Assembly (NCBI RefSeq): GCF_024807615.1
Contig: NZ_JANUCJ010000002.1
Location: 806,001-870,000, forward strand
Length of the DNA: 64,000 nucleotides
Direction: 5' to 3'
From: Tsukamurella ocularis
GTDB lineage: Bacteria > Actinomycetota > Actinomycetes > Mycobacteriales > Mycobacteriaceae
Shown here: positions 44,148-53,034 of the stretch, piece after piece
How positions within the stretch are numbered: position 1 is the stretch's first letter
Layout of the letters: each line of letters starts with the position of its first letter
The notes under the pieces: model-generated
What the model saw: only the letters and a program-made list of their open reading frames with translations
Told to the model about the DNA's origin: nothing
The model's database searches: none
Translations under genes and position numbers: made by a program

Positions 44148-44678
44148 ATGAGCCCGTCTCACAAGAGCGATCCCACTGCCCCCGCGAAAACGGGGGTCAC
44201 CACCCGTCGCCCGTCCATCGAGGACGGAATCCGGTTGTGGGAGATCGCCCGGGACACCGAGGTTCTCGATCTCAATTCGACGTACGCGTACACCTTGTTG
44301 TGCCGTGACTTCGCCGAGTCGTCGATCGTCGCCGAACGCGACGGCGCCGTCGCCGGTTTCGTCACGGGGTACCGCCGTCTCGACCGCCCGGACACATTGT
44401 TCGTGTGGCAGGTGGCGGTGGACGCCGCCCATCGGGGCCACGGCATCGCCTCGCGTATGCTCATCGATCTGTTGGACCATCTTGCGGTGAGGGGCGTTTC
44501 ACGCCTGGAGACCACGATCACCGCGTCCAACACGGCGTCCCAGGTGCTCTTCGGCTCCGTGGCGAAGAAGCGCCGTTCCACCCTCACGGTGCGCGATCTG
44601 TTCGCCTCGCACCACATCTCCCCCACTGAATCCGACCCCCACGAGCCCGAGCAGCTGTACGTCATCGACCCCGCCTGA
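44148..44678 (+). CDS. ectA: L-2,4-diaminobutyrate acetyltransferase
   Basis: A 176-residue GNAT acetyltransferase, step 2 of ectoine synthesis: acetyl-CoA + L-2,4-diaminobutyrate -> N-gamma-acetyl-diaminobutyrate. Seen: RRPSIEDGIRLWEIARD at the start, LDLNSTYAYTLLCRDFAES (the EctA substrate region) and the acetyl-CoA motif VAVDAAHRGHGIASRML. The ATG at 44148 is preferred to 44130 because a TAGCGT box fits it and the extra residues are not conserved in type. First gene of ectABC; ectB begins 39 nt later. Confidence 0.95.
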   Translation: MSPSHKSDPTAPAKTGVTTRRPSIEDGIRLWEIARDTEVLDLNSTYAYTLLCRDFAESSIVAERDGAVAGFVTGYRRLDRPDTLFVWQVAVDAAHRGHGIASRMLIDLLDHLAVRGVSRLETTITASNTASQVLFGSVAKKRRSTLTVRDLFASHHISPTESDPHEPEQLYVIDPA

Positions 44679-44716
44679 CCGGCGGGGCCGCTACCGGGCC
44701 CACTAGGAGGATCACC

Positions 44717-46015
44717 ATGTCCACCCTGACCGATGATCACACCAGCACCGCCGATTTCGAGCAGCCCTCGATCTTCAGCACCCGCGAGTCTCAGGTGCGC
44801 AGCTACTCGCGCGGCTGGCCCGCCGTCTTCGATCGGGCCGAGGGATCCTGGCTCATTGACCGCGATGGCCGCCGCTACCTGGACTTCTTCGCGGGCGCCG
44901 GCGCCCTCAACTACGGGCACAACCACCCCAAGCTGAAGCAGGCCCTGGTGGAGTACATCTCCGAGGGCCACATCACGCACTCGCTCGACATGTCGACCGT
45001 GGCGAAGGGCGAGTTCCTGCAGACCTTCGAGGACAAGATCCTGAAGCCCCGCGGCCTGGACTACAAGGTCCAGTTCCCCGGCCCCACCGGCACCAACACC
45101 GTGGAGGCGGCGCTGAAGCTCGCCCGCAAGGTCAAGGGCCGCGAGTCGATCATCAACTTCACCAACGCCTTCCACGGCATGACGTTGGGCGCGTTGTCGG
45201 TGACCGGCAACTCGATGAAGCGTGGCGGCGCCGGCATCCCGCTGGTGCATGCGACTCCCATGCCCTTCGACAACTACTTCGACGGCGTCGCACCGGATTT
45301 CCAGTGGTTCGAGGCCGTGCTCGACGACTCCGGCTCGGGGCTGAACAAGCCGGCCGGAGTCATCGTCGAGACCGTTCAGGGCGAGGGCGGCGTCAACGTC
45401 GCGCGCCCCGAATGGCTGCGCGCGCTGGCCGACCTGTGCGAGCGGCACGACATGCTGCTCATCGTCGACGACGTCCAGATGGGTTGCGGCCGTACAGGTC
45501 CGTTCTTCTCCTTCGAGGCGGCCGGGATCACCCCGGACATCGTGACGCTCTCCAAGTCGATCGGCGGCTACGGCCTGCCGATGGCCCTCACGCTGATGAA
45601 GCCCGAGCTGGACATCTGGGGCCCCGGAGAGCACAACGGCACCTTCCGCGGCAACAACCCCGCCTTCGTCACCGCCAAGCACGCGATCGACGAGTTCTGG
45701 TCAGACGACGTCCTCGAGAAGGAGACGCTCCGGAAGGGCGCCCATATCGAGAAGCGCTTCGACGAGCTGTGCGCCGAGTTCCCGGAGCAGCTCAGCCACC
45801 GCGGTCGCGGCATGGTGCAGGGCCTGGTCTTCAACGACGCCGACAAGGCGGGCGCCGTCTGCGCCGCCGCCTACCAGCAGGGCCTCCTCGCGGAGACCTC
45901 CGGCCCGTCGGACGAGGTGGTCAAGCTCCTGCCCGCGCTCACCATCACCGACTCCGAGCTCGACCTCGGCCTCGACATCCTCGCCACTGCGACTCGAAAG
46001 GCACTGTCCGCATGA
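44717..46015 (+). CDS. ectB: diaminobutyrate-2-oxoglutarate aminotransferase
   Basis: A 432-residue class III PLP aminotransferase that converts aspartate 4-semialdehyde and glutamate to L-2,4-diaminobutyrate, step 1 of ectoine synthesis. PLP contacts: [16 protein letters not shown] (phosphate site), [11 protein letters not shown] with Asp251, and the Schiff-base Lys280 in [21 protein letters not shown] is the EctB-type C-terminal domain start. A strong AGGAGG lies 8 nt before the ATG. The stop overlaps the ectC start (ATGA). Confidence 0.97.
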   Translation: MSTLTDDHTSTADFEQPSIFSTRESQVRSYSRGWPAVFDRAEGSWLIDRDGRRYLDFFAGAGALNYGHNHPKLKQALVEYISEGHITHSLDMSTVAKGEFLQTFEDKILKPRGLDYKVQFPGPTGTNTVEAALKLARKVKGRESIINFTNAFHGMTLGALSVTGNSMKRGGAGIPLVHATPMPFDNYFDGVAPDFQWFEAVLDDSGSGLNKPAGVIVETVQGEGGVNVARPEWLRALADLCERHDMLLIVDDVQMGCGRTGPFFSFEAAGITPDIVTLSKSIGGYGLPMALTLMKPELDIWGPGEHNGTFRGNNPAFVTAKHAIDEFWSDDVLEKETLRKGAHIEKRFDELCAEFPEQLSHRGRGMVQGLVFNDADKAGAVCAAAYQQGLLAETSGPSDEVVKLLPALTITDSELDLGLDILATATRKALSA

Positions 46016-46401
46016 TCGTGCGCACCATCGACGAGATCACCGGCACCGAACGCGACGTCGCCGCCGGGAACTGGCGCAGCAAGCGCATCGTGCTCGGCGG
46101 CGACCGGGTCGGCTTCTCGTTCCACGAGACCGTCATCGAGCCCGGCACCGTCAACGAGTTCCACTACGCCAACCACGTGGAGGCCGTATGGCTGGTGGAG
46201 GGCGAGGGCACGCTCCTCGACCGGGAGACCGGCGTCGAGTACCAGCTCGCCCCCGGCACGATGTACCTGCTGGACGGCAATGAGCGGCACACCGTGACCA
46301 CGAAGACCCGCATGCGCATGCTGTGCGTCTTCAACCCGCCCGTCGTCGGCACCGAGGTGCACGACGAGAACGGCGTCTACCCCCTGGTCGCCGTCGACTG
46401 A
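46012..46401 (+). CDS. ectC: L-ectoine synthase
   Basis: A 129-residue cupin-fold ectoine synthase that cyclises N-gamma-acetyl-diaminobutyrate to ectoine. It begins [16 protein letters not shown] and carries the family's [40 protein letters not shown] with metal-binding His and Glu residues, and [10 protein letters not shown]. It overlaps ectB. No ectD hydroxylase or dedicated aspartokinase follows; instead the operon ends at a long inverted repeat (46411-46475). The product should therefore be ectoine only, unless ectD lies elsewhere. Confidence 0.97.
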   Translation: MIVRTIDEITGTERDVAAGNWRSKRIVLGGDRVGFSFHETVIEPGTVNEFHYANHVEAVWLVEGEGTLLDRETGVEYQLAPGTMYLLDGNERHTVTTKTRMRMLCVFNPPVVGTEVHDENGVYPLVAVD

Positions 46402-46410
46402 CACCCCTCA

Positions 46411-46475
46411 GCAATTGAACGACGTTATGGAGAGTAAAACCCCAGGTCGGGTTCTCCATAACGTCGTTCAATTGC
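46411..46475. repeat. perfect 23-bp inverted repeat between convergent ectC and the ECF gene
   Basis: Arms 46411-46433 and 46453-46475 are exact reverse complements (left arm begins GCAATTGAACGACG), separated by 19 nt that hold a second small hairpin (AACCC/GGGTT). It fills the gap between two stop codons and can act as a bidirectional terminator. The stem is longer and more A+T-rich than the other terminators here, so it may instead be a mobile or repeat element. Confidence 0.85.
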
Positions 46476-46476
46476 G

Positions 46477-47247
46477 TCATAGGGTGAGGGCGAGGGCGCA
46501 CACGGCGAGGACCACGAGGCCGGCGAGGGCGTCGATGCGGCCGGGGCCGGCGGCGCGCACGACGAGGCGGCCGGTGCCGCCGCGGGCGGCGATCGCCTCT
46601 CCCATCTCCGTTGCGCGGCGCAGGGAGACGACCATCGCCGCGACGCAGAGGTCGACCAGATCAGCACGGCGGGAGCGCTTCACCGCGGGCGGCGGCTGGA
46701 GGCGGCGCGCCGCCGACAGCGTCCGGAACTCGTCGATCATCAGCGGGAACGTGCGCAGCGCCAGCGCGAGGGTCACGGCCCACTCGTCTACCGGAAACCG
46801 CAACCGGCGCAACGGCCCGCACAGCCGCGCGACCGCGGGCGCCACGTCGGCGGGGTCCGTGGTCCACGCGATGAGCGCGCCGGCCCCGAGAAGCACCAGC
46901 CCCAGCAGGATCACGCGCAGCAGGTTGAGCAGGCCGCCGAGGCCGACGGTGACGCCGGCGACGTCCACGTGGGGCACACCGCCGCTCGCGGCCATCAGGC
47001 ACCCGCCGATGAGCACCACCACGAGCACCCACCGCGGCACGGTCGGCACCACTGACAGTGGGATCCGCGCCGCCGCAGCAGCGACTACCAGCAACGCGGC
47101 GAGCAGCCCGACCACCGGCCAGCTCGGGGCGACCGTGAGGACGACCGAGACCGCCGCCACCGCGAGCAGCTTCGTGCCGGCCCAGAGATCATGCAGGTAG
47201 GAGCGCTGCGGCAGCGTCCGCAGCACCAACGACGTCGACCGACTCAT
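46477..47247 (-). CDS. ECF transporter T component (CbiQ/EcfT family)
   Basis: A 256-residue membrane protein with about five hydrophobic segments, the EcfT coupling subunit. The cytoplasmic ATPase-contacting motifs include RTFPLMIDEFRTLSAARRLQ and, near the end, TEMGEAIAARGG (the Ala-Arg-Gly coupling motif). It starts in an ATGA overlap with the preceding ATPase gene. The pair corresponds to the mycobacterial Rv2325c/Rv2326c arrangement. The transported vitamin or metal is unknown. Confidence 0.9.
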   Translation of the reverse strand: MSRSTSLVLRTLPQRSYLHDLWAGTKLLAVAAVSVVLTVAPSWPVVGLLAALLVVAAAAARIPLSVVPTVPRWVLVVVLIGGCLMAASGGVPHVDVAGVTVGLGGLLNLLRVILLGLVLLGAGALIAWTTDPADVAPAVARLCGPLRRLRFPVDEWAVTLALALRTFPLMIDEFRTLSAARRLQPPPAVKRSRRADLVDLCVAAMVVSLRRATEMGEAIAARGGTGRLVVRAAGPGRIDALAGLVVLAVCALALTL

Positions 47248-49235
47248 GCCACCTCCTCCGCGTCGATCGCGCCGCGGGTGAGGTGGACCGTCCGATCGCA
47301 CAGCCGGTCGAGGTGGTCGACGTCGTGCGAGATGATCACCATCGCCTGGCCGCCGTCGCGGATACCGATCAGCAGCTCGACGAGCTCGCGCTGCGAGAGC
47401 AGGTCCAGGCCGGCCAGCGGCTCGTCGAGGATGAGCAACCGCGGCGCGCGGCCGAGCAGCCCCGCGAGCGCCACCCGGCGGAGCTGGCCGCCGCTGAGTC
47501 GGTCGACGAGGAGTTCCGCCGTCGCTGCGGGGAGGCCGACGGAGGCGAGGGCCCGGGTGATCGCAGGTGCATCGTCGCCTCGGAAGCCGGCCAAAGCCGC
47601 GAGCGCGTCGCCGGCGGTCCCGCGCACCAGCTGCAGGCGGGCCGCCTGCAGCGCGAGCGCCACCGCTCCGACGTGCTCGGCGACGGGAGCACCGTCGAGC
47701 TCACAGGTACCGGCGGTGGGCTCGAGAAGCCCGGCCATCACCCAGGCGAGCGTCGACTTGCCCGACCCGTTGCCGCCGCAGAGCAGTATCGACTCCCCCG
47801 CACGCACGACGAAGTCGACGCCGCGCAGCGCCGTGCGCCGCCAGGGCGTCCCGGCGTCGTACTCGTAGTGCACCCCGCGCAGCAGGAGCAGCGGTGCGCC
47901 GAGGGCGGGGCGGACACGCCCTGCCGAGGCGGACGCGGGAGGGTCGGCGCGCTGCGCGCTCCCCAGGTCGACGGTGCGGTCCGCCCCGGCCGCCTCCTCC
48001 GGGTAGTGGGTGATGTTCACCAGGCTCAGGGCGTGCTGCCGGGTCAGGCCGCCCAGCAGCGCCATCAGATCCTCGCGGCCGTCCCGGTCCACCATGGTGG
48101 TGACCTCGTCGGCGATAACGAGTGCGGGCCGCCGGGCGAGGGCCGCCGCGACGGCGAGACGCTGCGCCTCCCCGCCCGAGAGGCCAGAGGTATCACGATC
48201 CCCCATGCCGCCGAGCCCGACTTCCGCGAGCAGGCCGTCGACGTCGACCTCGACCCCGTCCGGCAGGCCCCAGACGACGTCGTCCGCGACGCGAATCCCG
48301 AGCACCTGACTGTCGGCGTGCTGCAGCACGAGTGCGGTGCCACCGACCCGGCCGAGCCCCACGGTGCCGGGGCGGTCGACGGTCCCGCCGGTGGGAAGGA
48401 GTCCCGCCAGCACGCGCATGAGCGTCGACTTGCCGGTGCCGTTGGCGCCGGTCACCGCGACGTGATCGCCCGGTTCAACGGCGAAGGAGACGCCGGAGAG
48501 CGTCTCGTGCCGTGCCTCCGGGTAGCGGAAGGCGACATCCTGCAGCGCGAGCGGTAGCGGGCGGGGCGCACCGTCGTCGGGCTCGCGGGGGAAGAGGTCG
48601 CGCGGCGCGACGCTGGTGGCCCGGACCCGGCGGAGCACTGGAGTGAGGATGCGCCAGGCGAAGGAGCAACCGAGGACCACGATGAGCCAGACCGATACCC
48701 ACACGAATACCTGCCAGTGCTGCAGCCCGAAGTCTGCGAGCCGCTGCAGCGCCGATCCGGGCCCCGCTCCGCCCGGGAGCGGCAGCAGGAGAGCGCCTAG
48801 GCCGCGTACGTTCGCCGCGAATGCGCCGAGCACCACGCTGCGCATCTCCGCAAACACCGCGAGGAAGGCGAATACCGCGGTCGCCACCACGACTCCCCAC
48901 AGGGAGGCGACGCCGAGCATGACCCCGCGCCCGCGGCCCCTTCGGCGGACCTGACCGCAGATGACTCCCATGTACACGCAGGTCCACGCGGACACCAGGC
49001 CGCCGAATCCGGCGAGCAGGAAGGCGACGGCCCCGGAGGCCATCGTCGTGGCGACCGCGACCCGTGTGCGGTGGTGGAAGGCCAGCACGCCCATGGGAAC
49101 GGCGCCGGCCCAGGCGAAGACGACGGCACCCGGGACGACCATCGACAGCACGGCGATCGCGGACATGAGGGCGGCCGTGACCGCGGCGTGCGCGAGCTCG
49201 ACGGGCCGCAGCGGACCCGACTCGGTTTCCGACAT
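47244..49235 (-). CDS. ECF transporter: fused S-like membrane domain and two ATPase domains
   Basis: A 663-residue fusion. Residues 1-200 form about six membrane helices, an S-component-like domain; two ABC ATPase domains follow, the first with Walker A GANGTGKST, signature LSGGEAQR and Walker B LVIADE, the second with GGNGSGKST, LSGGQLRR and LLILDEPLAGLD. Together with the T component it forms a complete group I-like ECF importer in two genes. The substrate cannot be named; no biosynthetic neighbours or riboswitch were seen. TAGGGT lies 6 nt before the ATG. Confidence 0.92.
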   Translation of the reverse strand: MSETESGPLRPVELAHAAVTAALMSAIAVLSMVVPGAVVFAWAGAVPMGVLAFHHRTRVAVATTMASGAVAFLLAGFGGLVSAWTCVYMGVICGQVRRRGRGRGVMLGVASLWGVVVATAVFAFLAVFAEMRSVVLGAFAANVRGLGALLLPLPGGAGPGSALQRLADFGLQHWQVFVWVSVWLIVVLGCSFAWRILTPVLRRVRATSVAPRDLFPREPDDGAPRPLPLALQDVAFRYPEARHETLSGVSFAVEPGDHVAVTGANGTGKSTLMRVLAGLLPTGGTVDRPGTVGLGRVGGTALVLQHADSQVLGIRVADDVVWGLPDGVEVDVDGLLAEVGLGGMGDRDTSGLSGGEAQRLAVAAALARRPALVIADEVTTMVDRDGREDLMALLGGLTRQHALSLVNITHYPEEAAGADRTVDLGSAQRADPPASASAGRVRPALGAPLLLLRGVHYEYDAGTPWRRTALRGVDFVVRAGESILLCGGNGSGKSTLAWVMAGLLEPTAGTCELDGAPVAEHVGAVALALQAARLQLVRGTAGDALAALAGFRGDDAPAITRALASVGLPAATAELLVDRLSGGQLRRVALAGLLGRAPRLLILDEPLAGLDLLSQRELVELLIGIRDGGQAMVIISHDVDHLDRLCDRTVHLTRGAIDAEEVA

Positions 49236-49241
49236 CGAATC

Positions 49242-49247
49242 ACCCTA
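49242..49247 (-). promoter_or_regulatory. -10 box, leaderless promoter of the ECF operon
   Basis: TAGGGT on the minus strand, 6 nt before the ATG at 49235. Confidence 0.55.
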
Positions 49248-49326
49248 TCCGCGACCGCACATATCAGCGGGCGACGGGCCCTTCCGAAGCAGTGCGCCGG
49301 GCGGGCGGATGGGCCAGACTGAGGAC

Positions 49327-50079
49327 ATGACCTCGCTCGCTGATCTGGCCGTGACCCTCAAGTCCCTGCACCGCAAGGGCGATCCCGTCGTCCTGCCCAC
49401 CACTTGGGACGCCTGGTCCGCGAACACCGCGGTCACGGCGGGCTTCGCCGCTCTCACCGTCGGCTCGCACCCGATGGCCGATTCGATCGGCCGCCCCGAC
49501 GGCGAGGGCATGAGCTTCGAGGAGGCGCTGACCCGCGTCGCGCAGATCACCTCGTCCGTCGATGTTCCCGTGTCCGTCGACATCGAGTCGGGCTACGGGC
49601 AGTCAGCCGAACGGATCATCGAGGGCCTCCTCGGTGCCGGCGCGGTGGGCCTGAACATCGAGGACACGGTGCACTCCGAGGGCGGCCGGTTCCGCGACGC
49701 GCAGGAGCACGCCGACCTGGTCGCCGCGCTGCGCGCCGCCTCCGACGCTGCGGGCGTGCACGTCGTGATCAACGCCCGCACCGACATCTTCAAGAACCAG
49801 GTGGGCGAGGCGGAGGATCGCGTAGAGCGCGCCATCGCGCGGATGCAGCTGTGCGTCGGCGCGGGCGCCGATTCGCTGTACCCGGTCGCGTTCCACGACG
49901 CGGCCACGCTCCGTCACCTCGCGGACGCTCTGCCGCTCCCGGTGAACGCGATCGCGAATCCCGCGACCGACGATCTGGCCGCCCTCGCCGCTGCCGGCGC
50001 GGGCCGGATCAGCTTCGGCCCGATCTGGCAGATGGCGCTCACCGAACGCTCGAACGAACTGCTCGCGCGCTGGCGCTGA
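49327..50079 (+). CDS. isocitrate lyase/PEP mutase superfamily protein
   Basis: A 250-residue TIM-barrel protein of the PEP mutase/methylisocitrate lyase superfamily: VLPTTWDAWSANTA, VPVSVDIESGYGQSAERI with metal-binding Asp, GLNIEDTVHSEGG and VINARTDIF are the usual active-site stretches. The short group without the KKCGH isocitrate-lyase signature typically acts as an oxaloacetate decarboxylase or a C-P/C-C lyase of unknown substrate. The ATG at 49327 has GAGGAC upstream and a weak CAGACT box 6 nt before it. It ends before a strong bidirectional terminator. Confidence 0.88.
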   Translation: MTSLADLAVTLKSLHRKGDPVVLPTTWDAWSANTAVTAGFAALTVGSHPMADSIGRPDGEGMSFEEALTRVAQITSSVDVPVSVDIESGYGQSAERIIEGLLGAGAVGLNIEDTVHSEGGRFRDAQEHADLVAALRAASDAAGVHVVINARTDIFKNQVGEAEDRVERAIARMQLCVGAGADSLYPVAFHDAATLRHLADALPLPVNAIANPATDDLAALAAAGAGRISFGPIWQMALTERSNELLARWR

Positions 50080-50094
50080 TCCTCATGCCTCGCG

Positions 50095-50128
50095 CGACGC
50101 CCTGGCCACGACGAGTGCCAGGGCGTCG
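50095..50128. terminator. bidirectional terminator between convergent genes
   Basis: A perfect 12-bp stem (CGACGCCCTGGC/GCCAGGGCGTCG) with a 10-nt loop in the 103-bp gap between the PEP-mutase-family gene and the convergent MFS gene. Confidence 0.75.
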
Positions 50129-50182
50129 TTGACGCACCGGCGATGAACCGGGCCGCGTGACCGGTCAGCGCCGCAGGGGGCG

Positions 50183-51538
50183 CTACCGCGTACCGTCGGG
50201 CACCCAGGCGGAGCCCCGCTCCCGATCGAGGTACGTCTCGGACTTGTTGTGCAGGAAGAAGATGTACACGAAGAGCGAAATCGCGATGGTGATCGTGACA
50301 TAGGCGATGAACCAGGGCACGTGGCCGGACTTCTTGGCAGCCTCGTAGATCAGCGGCGCGGTGCCGCCGAAGATCGAGTTGGCGAGGGCGTAGCCGATGC
50401 CCACCCCCAGGGCACGCACGTGCGAGGGGAACAGCTCCGCCTTCACCAGCGCGTTGATCGACGTGTAGCCCGTGATGATGATGTAGCCGGCGCACACCAT
50501 CGCGAGCGACCCGATCGCGACGTGGATGTTCGGCAGGAACGTGATGAGGAAGTACGTGTAGAAGACGCCGCCCACGCCGAAGAAGATCAGCATCGGCTTG
50601 CGGCCGATCCGGTCGCTGATCGTGCCGCCGATCGGCTGGATGAGCATGAGGAAGATCAGGCCGATCAGATTCACCCACGTCGCCGTCAGCGCGTGATCGG
50701 TGTAGGCCGTCTTGACGATCGCCGGGGCGTTGACGCTGTAGACGTAGAAGGCGAGCGTGCCGCCCATCGTGACGAGGAAGCACAGCACCAGCTGTTGCCA
50801 GTAACCGGTGAGCAGCTCGCGCATGGTGCCGGAACTGGTGTCCTCGCCGTCGCGGATCGCGGCGAGCTGCTGCTCCGAGAGGGACTCGTCCATCGTGCGC
50901 CGCAGCCAGAAGACGACGATCGCCGCGATGCCGCCGACGAAGAACGCGATGCGCCAGCCGAAGTCGGACACCTGCGCCTTGGAGAAGATCCCCAGGAGCA
51001 CGAGCAGCATGAACTGTGCGAGCACGTGCCCGCCGACGAGCGTGACGTACTGGAACGAGGAGAAGAAGCCTCGGCGCTCGCGGGTGGCCGCCTCCGACAT
51101 GTACGTCGCCGAGGTGCCGTACTCGCCGCCCGTCGCGAAGCCCTGCACCAGGCGGCACACGATGAGGATCACCGCGGCCGCCATGCCGATCGTCTCGCGG
51201 CCGGGGACGATCGCGATGACGAACGAGCACGCGGCCATCAGCGAGACGCTCATCGTGAGCGCCGCCCGCCTGCCCTTGCGGTCGGCGTACCGGCCGAAGA
51301 ACCACGAACCGACGGGTCGCATCAGGAAGGTGACGGCGAAGATCGCGTAGACGTAGACGGTCGAGTTCTTATCGGCCTTGTCGAAGAACTGGCTCTCGAA
51401 GTAGGTCGCGAACACCGTGTAGACGTAGACGTCGTACCACTCGACCAGGTTGCCGCTCGATCCGCGCAGCGTGTTCCAGATCGCCCGGCGGGTCTCCGCC
51501 CGCGACGAGACGGGCTTCGTCGCAATGGATTCCGTCAT
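50183..51538 (-). CDS. MFS transporter, MHS family (alpha-ketoglutarate permease-like)
   Basis: A 451-residue 12-helix transporter: GNLVEWYDVYVYTVFATYF in helix 1, MRPVGSWFFGRYADRKGRRAAL, and CRLVQGFATGGEYGTSATYMSE are the MHS signature regions, of the KgtP/PcaT branch that imports dicarboxylates or related acids with protons. GGAAGG precedes the ATG. It starts 13 nt after the stop of another, different MFS gene and is probably co-transcribed with it. The substrate is not decidable from sequence. Confidence 0.87.
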   Translation of the reverse strand: MTESIATKPVSSRAETRRAIWNTLRGSSGNLVEWYDVYVYTVFATYFESQFFDKADKNSTVYVYAIFAVTFLMRPVGSWFFGRYADRKGRRAALTMSVSLMAACSFVIAIVPGRETIGMAAAVILIVCRLVQGFATGGEYGTSATYMSEAATRERRGFFSSFQYVTLVGGHVLAQFMLLVLLGIFSKAQVSDFGWRIAFFVGGIAAIVVFWLRRTMDESLSEQQLAAIRDGEDTSSGTMRELLTGYWQQLVLCFLVTMGGTLAFYVYSVNAPAIVKTAYTDHALTATWVNLIGLIFLMLIQPIGGTISDRIGRKPMLIFFGVGGVFYTYFLITFLPNIHVAIGSLAMVCAGYIIITGYTSINALVKAELFPSHVRALGVGIGYALANSIFGGTAPLIYEAAKKSGHVPWFIAYVTITIAISLFVYIFFLHNKSETYLDRERGSAWVPDGTR

Positions 51539-51551
51539 GATGCCTTCCGTC

Positions 51552-52922
51552 CTAGACCTCGTCGGCGGAGCGGCCCGTGCTCCGATGGCCGAGGGCGGCC
51601 ACCGTGATCATCAGGGCGAGCATCGCCGCCGCGACCACCGCGAACACCCACACGCTGCCACGCTCGTCGAGAATCGGAAGCAGAACGAACGGAAGAAACG
51701 CGGTCACCAGCTTCGACAGCGAGTAGGCGGCGCCGGCGGCCGTCCCGCGGATCGCCGTGGGGTAGGAGTCCGCGAGATAGACGTGGTACGCGTTGGAGAA
51801 CAGGTTCGACGAGACCGTGTAGAGGAACCCGGCGAGCACGATCTGCACCGGACTGGCGGCGAAGCCGAACCACAGGCCGAAGACGGCCATCAGGCCCGCC
51901 GAGCCGATCACCAGGTACCGGCGCTCGATCCGCTCGACGATCGGCACCGCGAGCGCGGCGCCCAGCGGGTAGCCGATGTAGGACAGCGCCACGAACAGCA
52001 GCGAGGTCTGGATCGAGTAGCCCTTGGCGAGCAGGACCAGCGGCGCGATGGTGCCGAATCCGTAGTACCCGAAGACCTCCAGTGCGGAGACGATCCACAG
52101 CATGACGGTCCGCCGTCGGTACGGCGGGCGGAACAGGGCGCGGATGGTGATCGCGTGGGACCTCACCGGGCGGAGGGCCGCGTCCGGTTCGGCGAGCACG
52201 TTCCCCTCCTTCACCGCCTGCGCCTCCATCCGACGGACGATGGCGTCGGCCTCGTCGTAGCGCCCCTGTGCCTCCAACCACCGGGGCGACTCGGGCAGGC
52301 CCCGTCGGACCAGCCACACCAGCAACGACCCGAGTGCGCCGAAAACGAACAGCAGCCGCCACCCCTGCACCTCCACTCCACCGAGATCGAAAGCCTGCGG
52401 GGTGAGCCAGCGCGCGGCGAACCCGACAACCGGGACGCCGAGGAAGGACACCACGTACGCGAGCGAGATGTACTTGCCGCGCACGTTCTTCGGCAGGATG
52501 TCCGAGAGGTAGGAATCGGCGAGCGCGAACTCGCCGCCGATGCCGATCCCGGCGACGAACCGAGTGACGACGAGGAACGCGGCGTTGGGGCTGAACGCGC
52601 CCGCGAGCGACATCGCCGAGTAGAGCGCCAGGTTGATCATGAACGCGGTGCGGCGCCCGTAGCGGTCCGCGAGGCGGCCCATGAACAGGGCGCCGATGAA
52701 CTGGCCGATGAACGCGGATGCCAGCAGCACTTTGAGTTCGTCCTGCCCGAGTGCGAAGTCCTTCTTGAGCACGGTCGCGATGGTCGCGGCGAGGAAGTTC
52801 TCGTACTGGTCGAAGAACAGGCCCAGCCCGATGACGCCGACAGCGGCGAAGTGCAGCCGGGTCATCGGCAGCCGGTCCAGGCGCGCCGCGATCGACGGTG
52901 CCTGCGTGGTCTCGGTGGTCAT
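51552..52922 (-). CDS. MFS transporter, sugar/aromatic-acid porter type
   Basis: A 456-residue 12-helix transporter: VIGLGLFFDQYENFLAATIA, GRLADRYGRRTAFMI and GIGIGGEFALADSYLSDILPKNVRGKY are the helix 1, 2/3 and 4/5 signatures of the sugar porter and aromatic-acid:H+ branch, with a central loop (residues about 215-270) between the halves. It leads a two-gene unit with the next MFS gene. TATATT sits 6 nt before the ATG, and a palindrome TTCG-N5-CGAA (52936-52948) overlaps this promoter region. Confidence 0.87.
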   Translation of the reverse strand: MTTETTQAPSIAARLDRLPMTRLHFAAVGVIGLGLFFDQYENFLAATIATVLKKDFALGQDELKVLLASAFIGQFIGALFMGRLADRYGRRTAFMINLALYSAMSLAGAFSPNAAFLVVTRFVAGIGIGGEFALADSYLSDILPKNVRGKYISLAYVVSFLGVPVVGFAARWLTPQAFDLGGVEVQGWRLLFVFGALGSLLVWLVRRGLPESPRWLEAQGRYDEADAIVRRMEAQAVKEGNVLAEPDAALRPVRSHAITIRALFRPPYRRRTVMLWIVSALEVFGYYGFGTIAPLVLLAKGYSIQTSLLFVALSYIGYPLGAALAVPIVERIERRYLVIGSAGLMAVFGLWFGFAASPVQIVLAGFLYTVSSNLFSNAYHVYLADSYPTAIRGTAAGAAYSLSKLVTAFLPFVLLPILDERGSVWVFAVVAAAMLALMITVAALGHRSTGRSADEV

Positions 52923-52928
52923 CGTCGA

Positions 52929-52934
52929 AATATA
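52929..52934 (-). promoter_or_regulatory. -10 box, leaderless promoter of the MFS pair
   Basis: TATATT on the minus strand, 6 nt before the ATG at 52922. The palindrome TTCGGTAAACGAA at 52936-52948 just upstream could be an operator. Confidence 0.5.
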
Positions 52935-53034
52935 CTTCGGTAAACGAATACAGTGGTGTCGGGGCGGTGACCGCCAGGCGAATGGGCGGTGCGATACCGC
53001 ACGCGAGCGCCCGAGGTGGAGTTGAATCTCCCGA

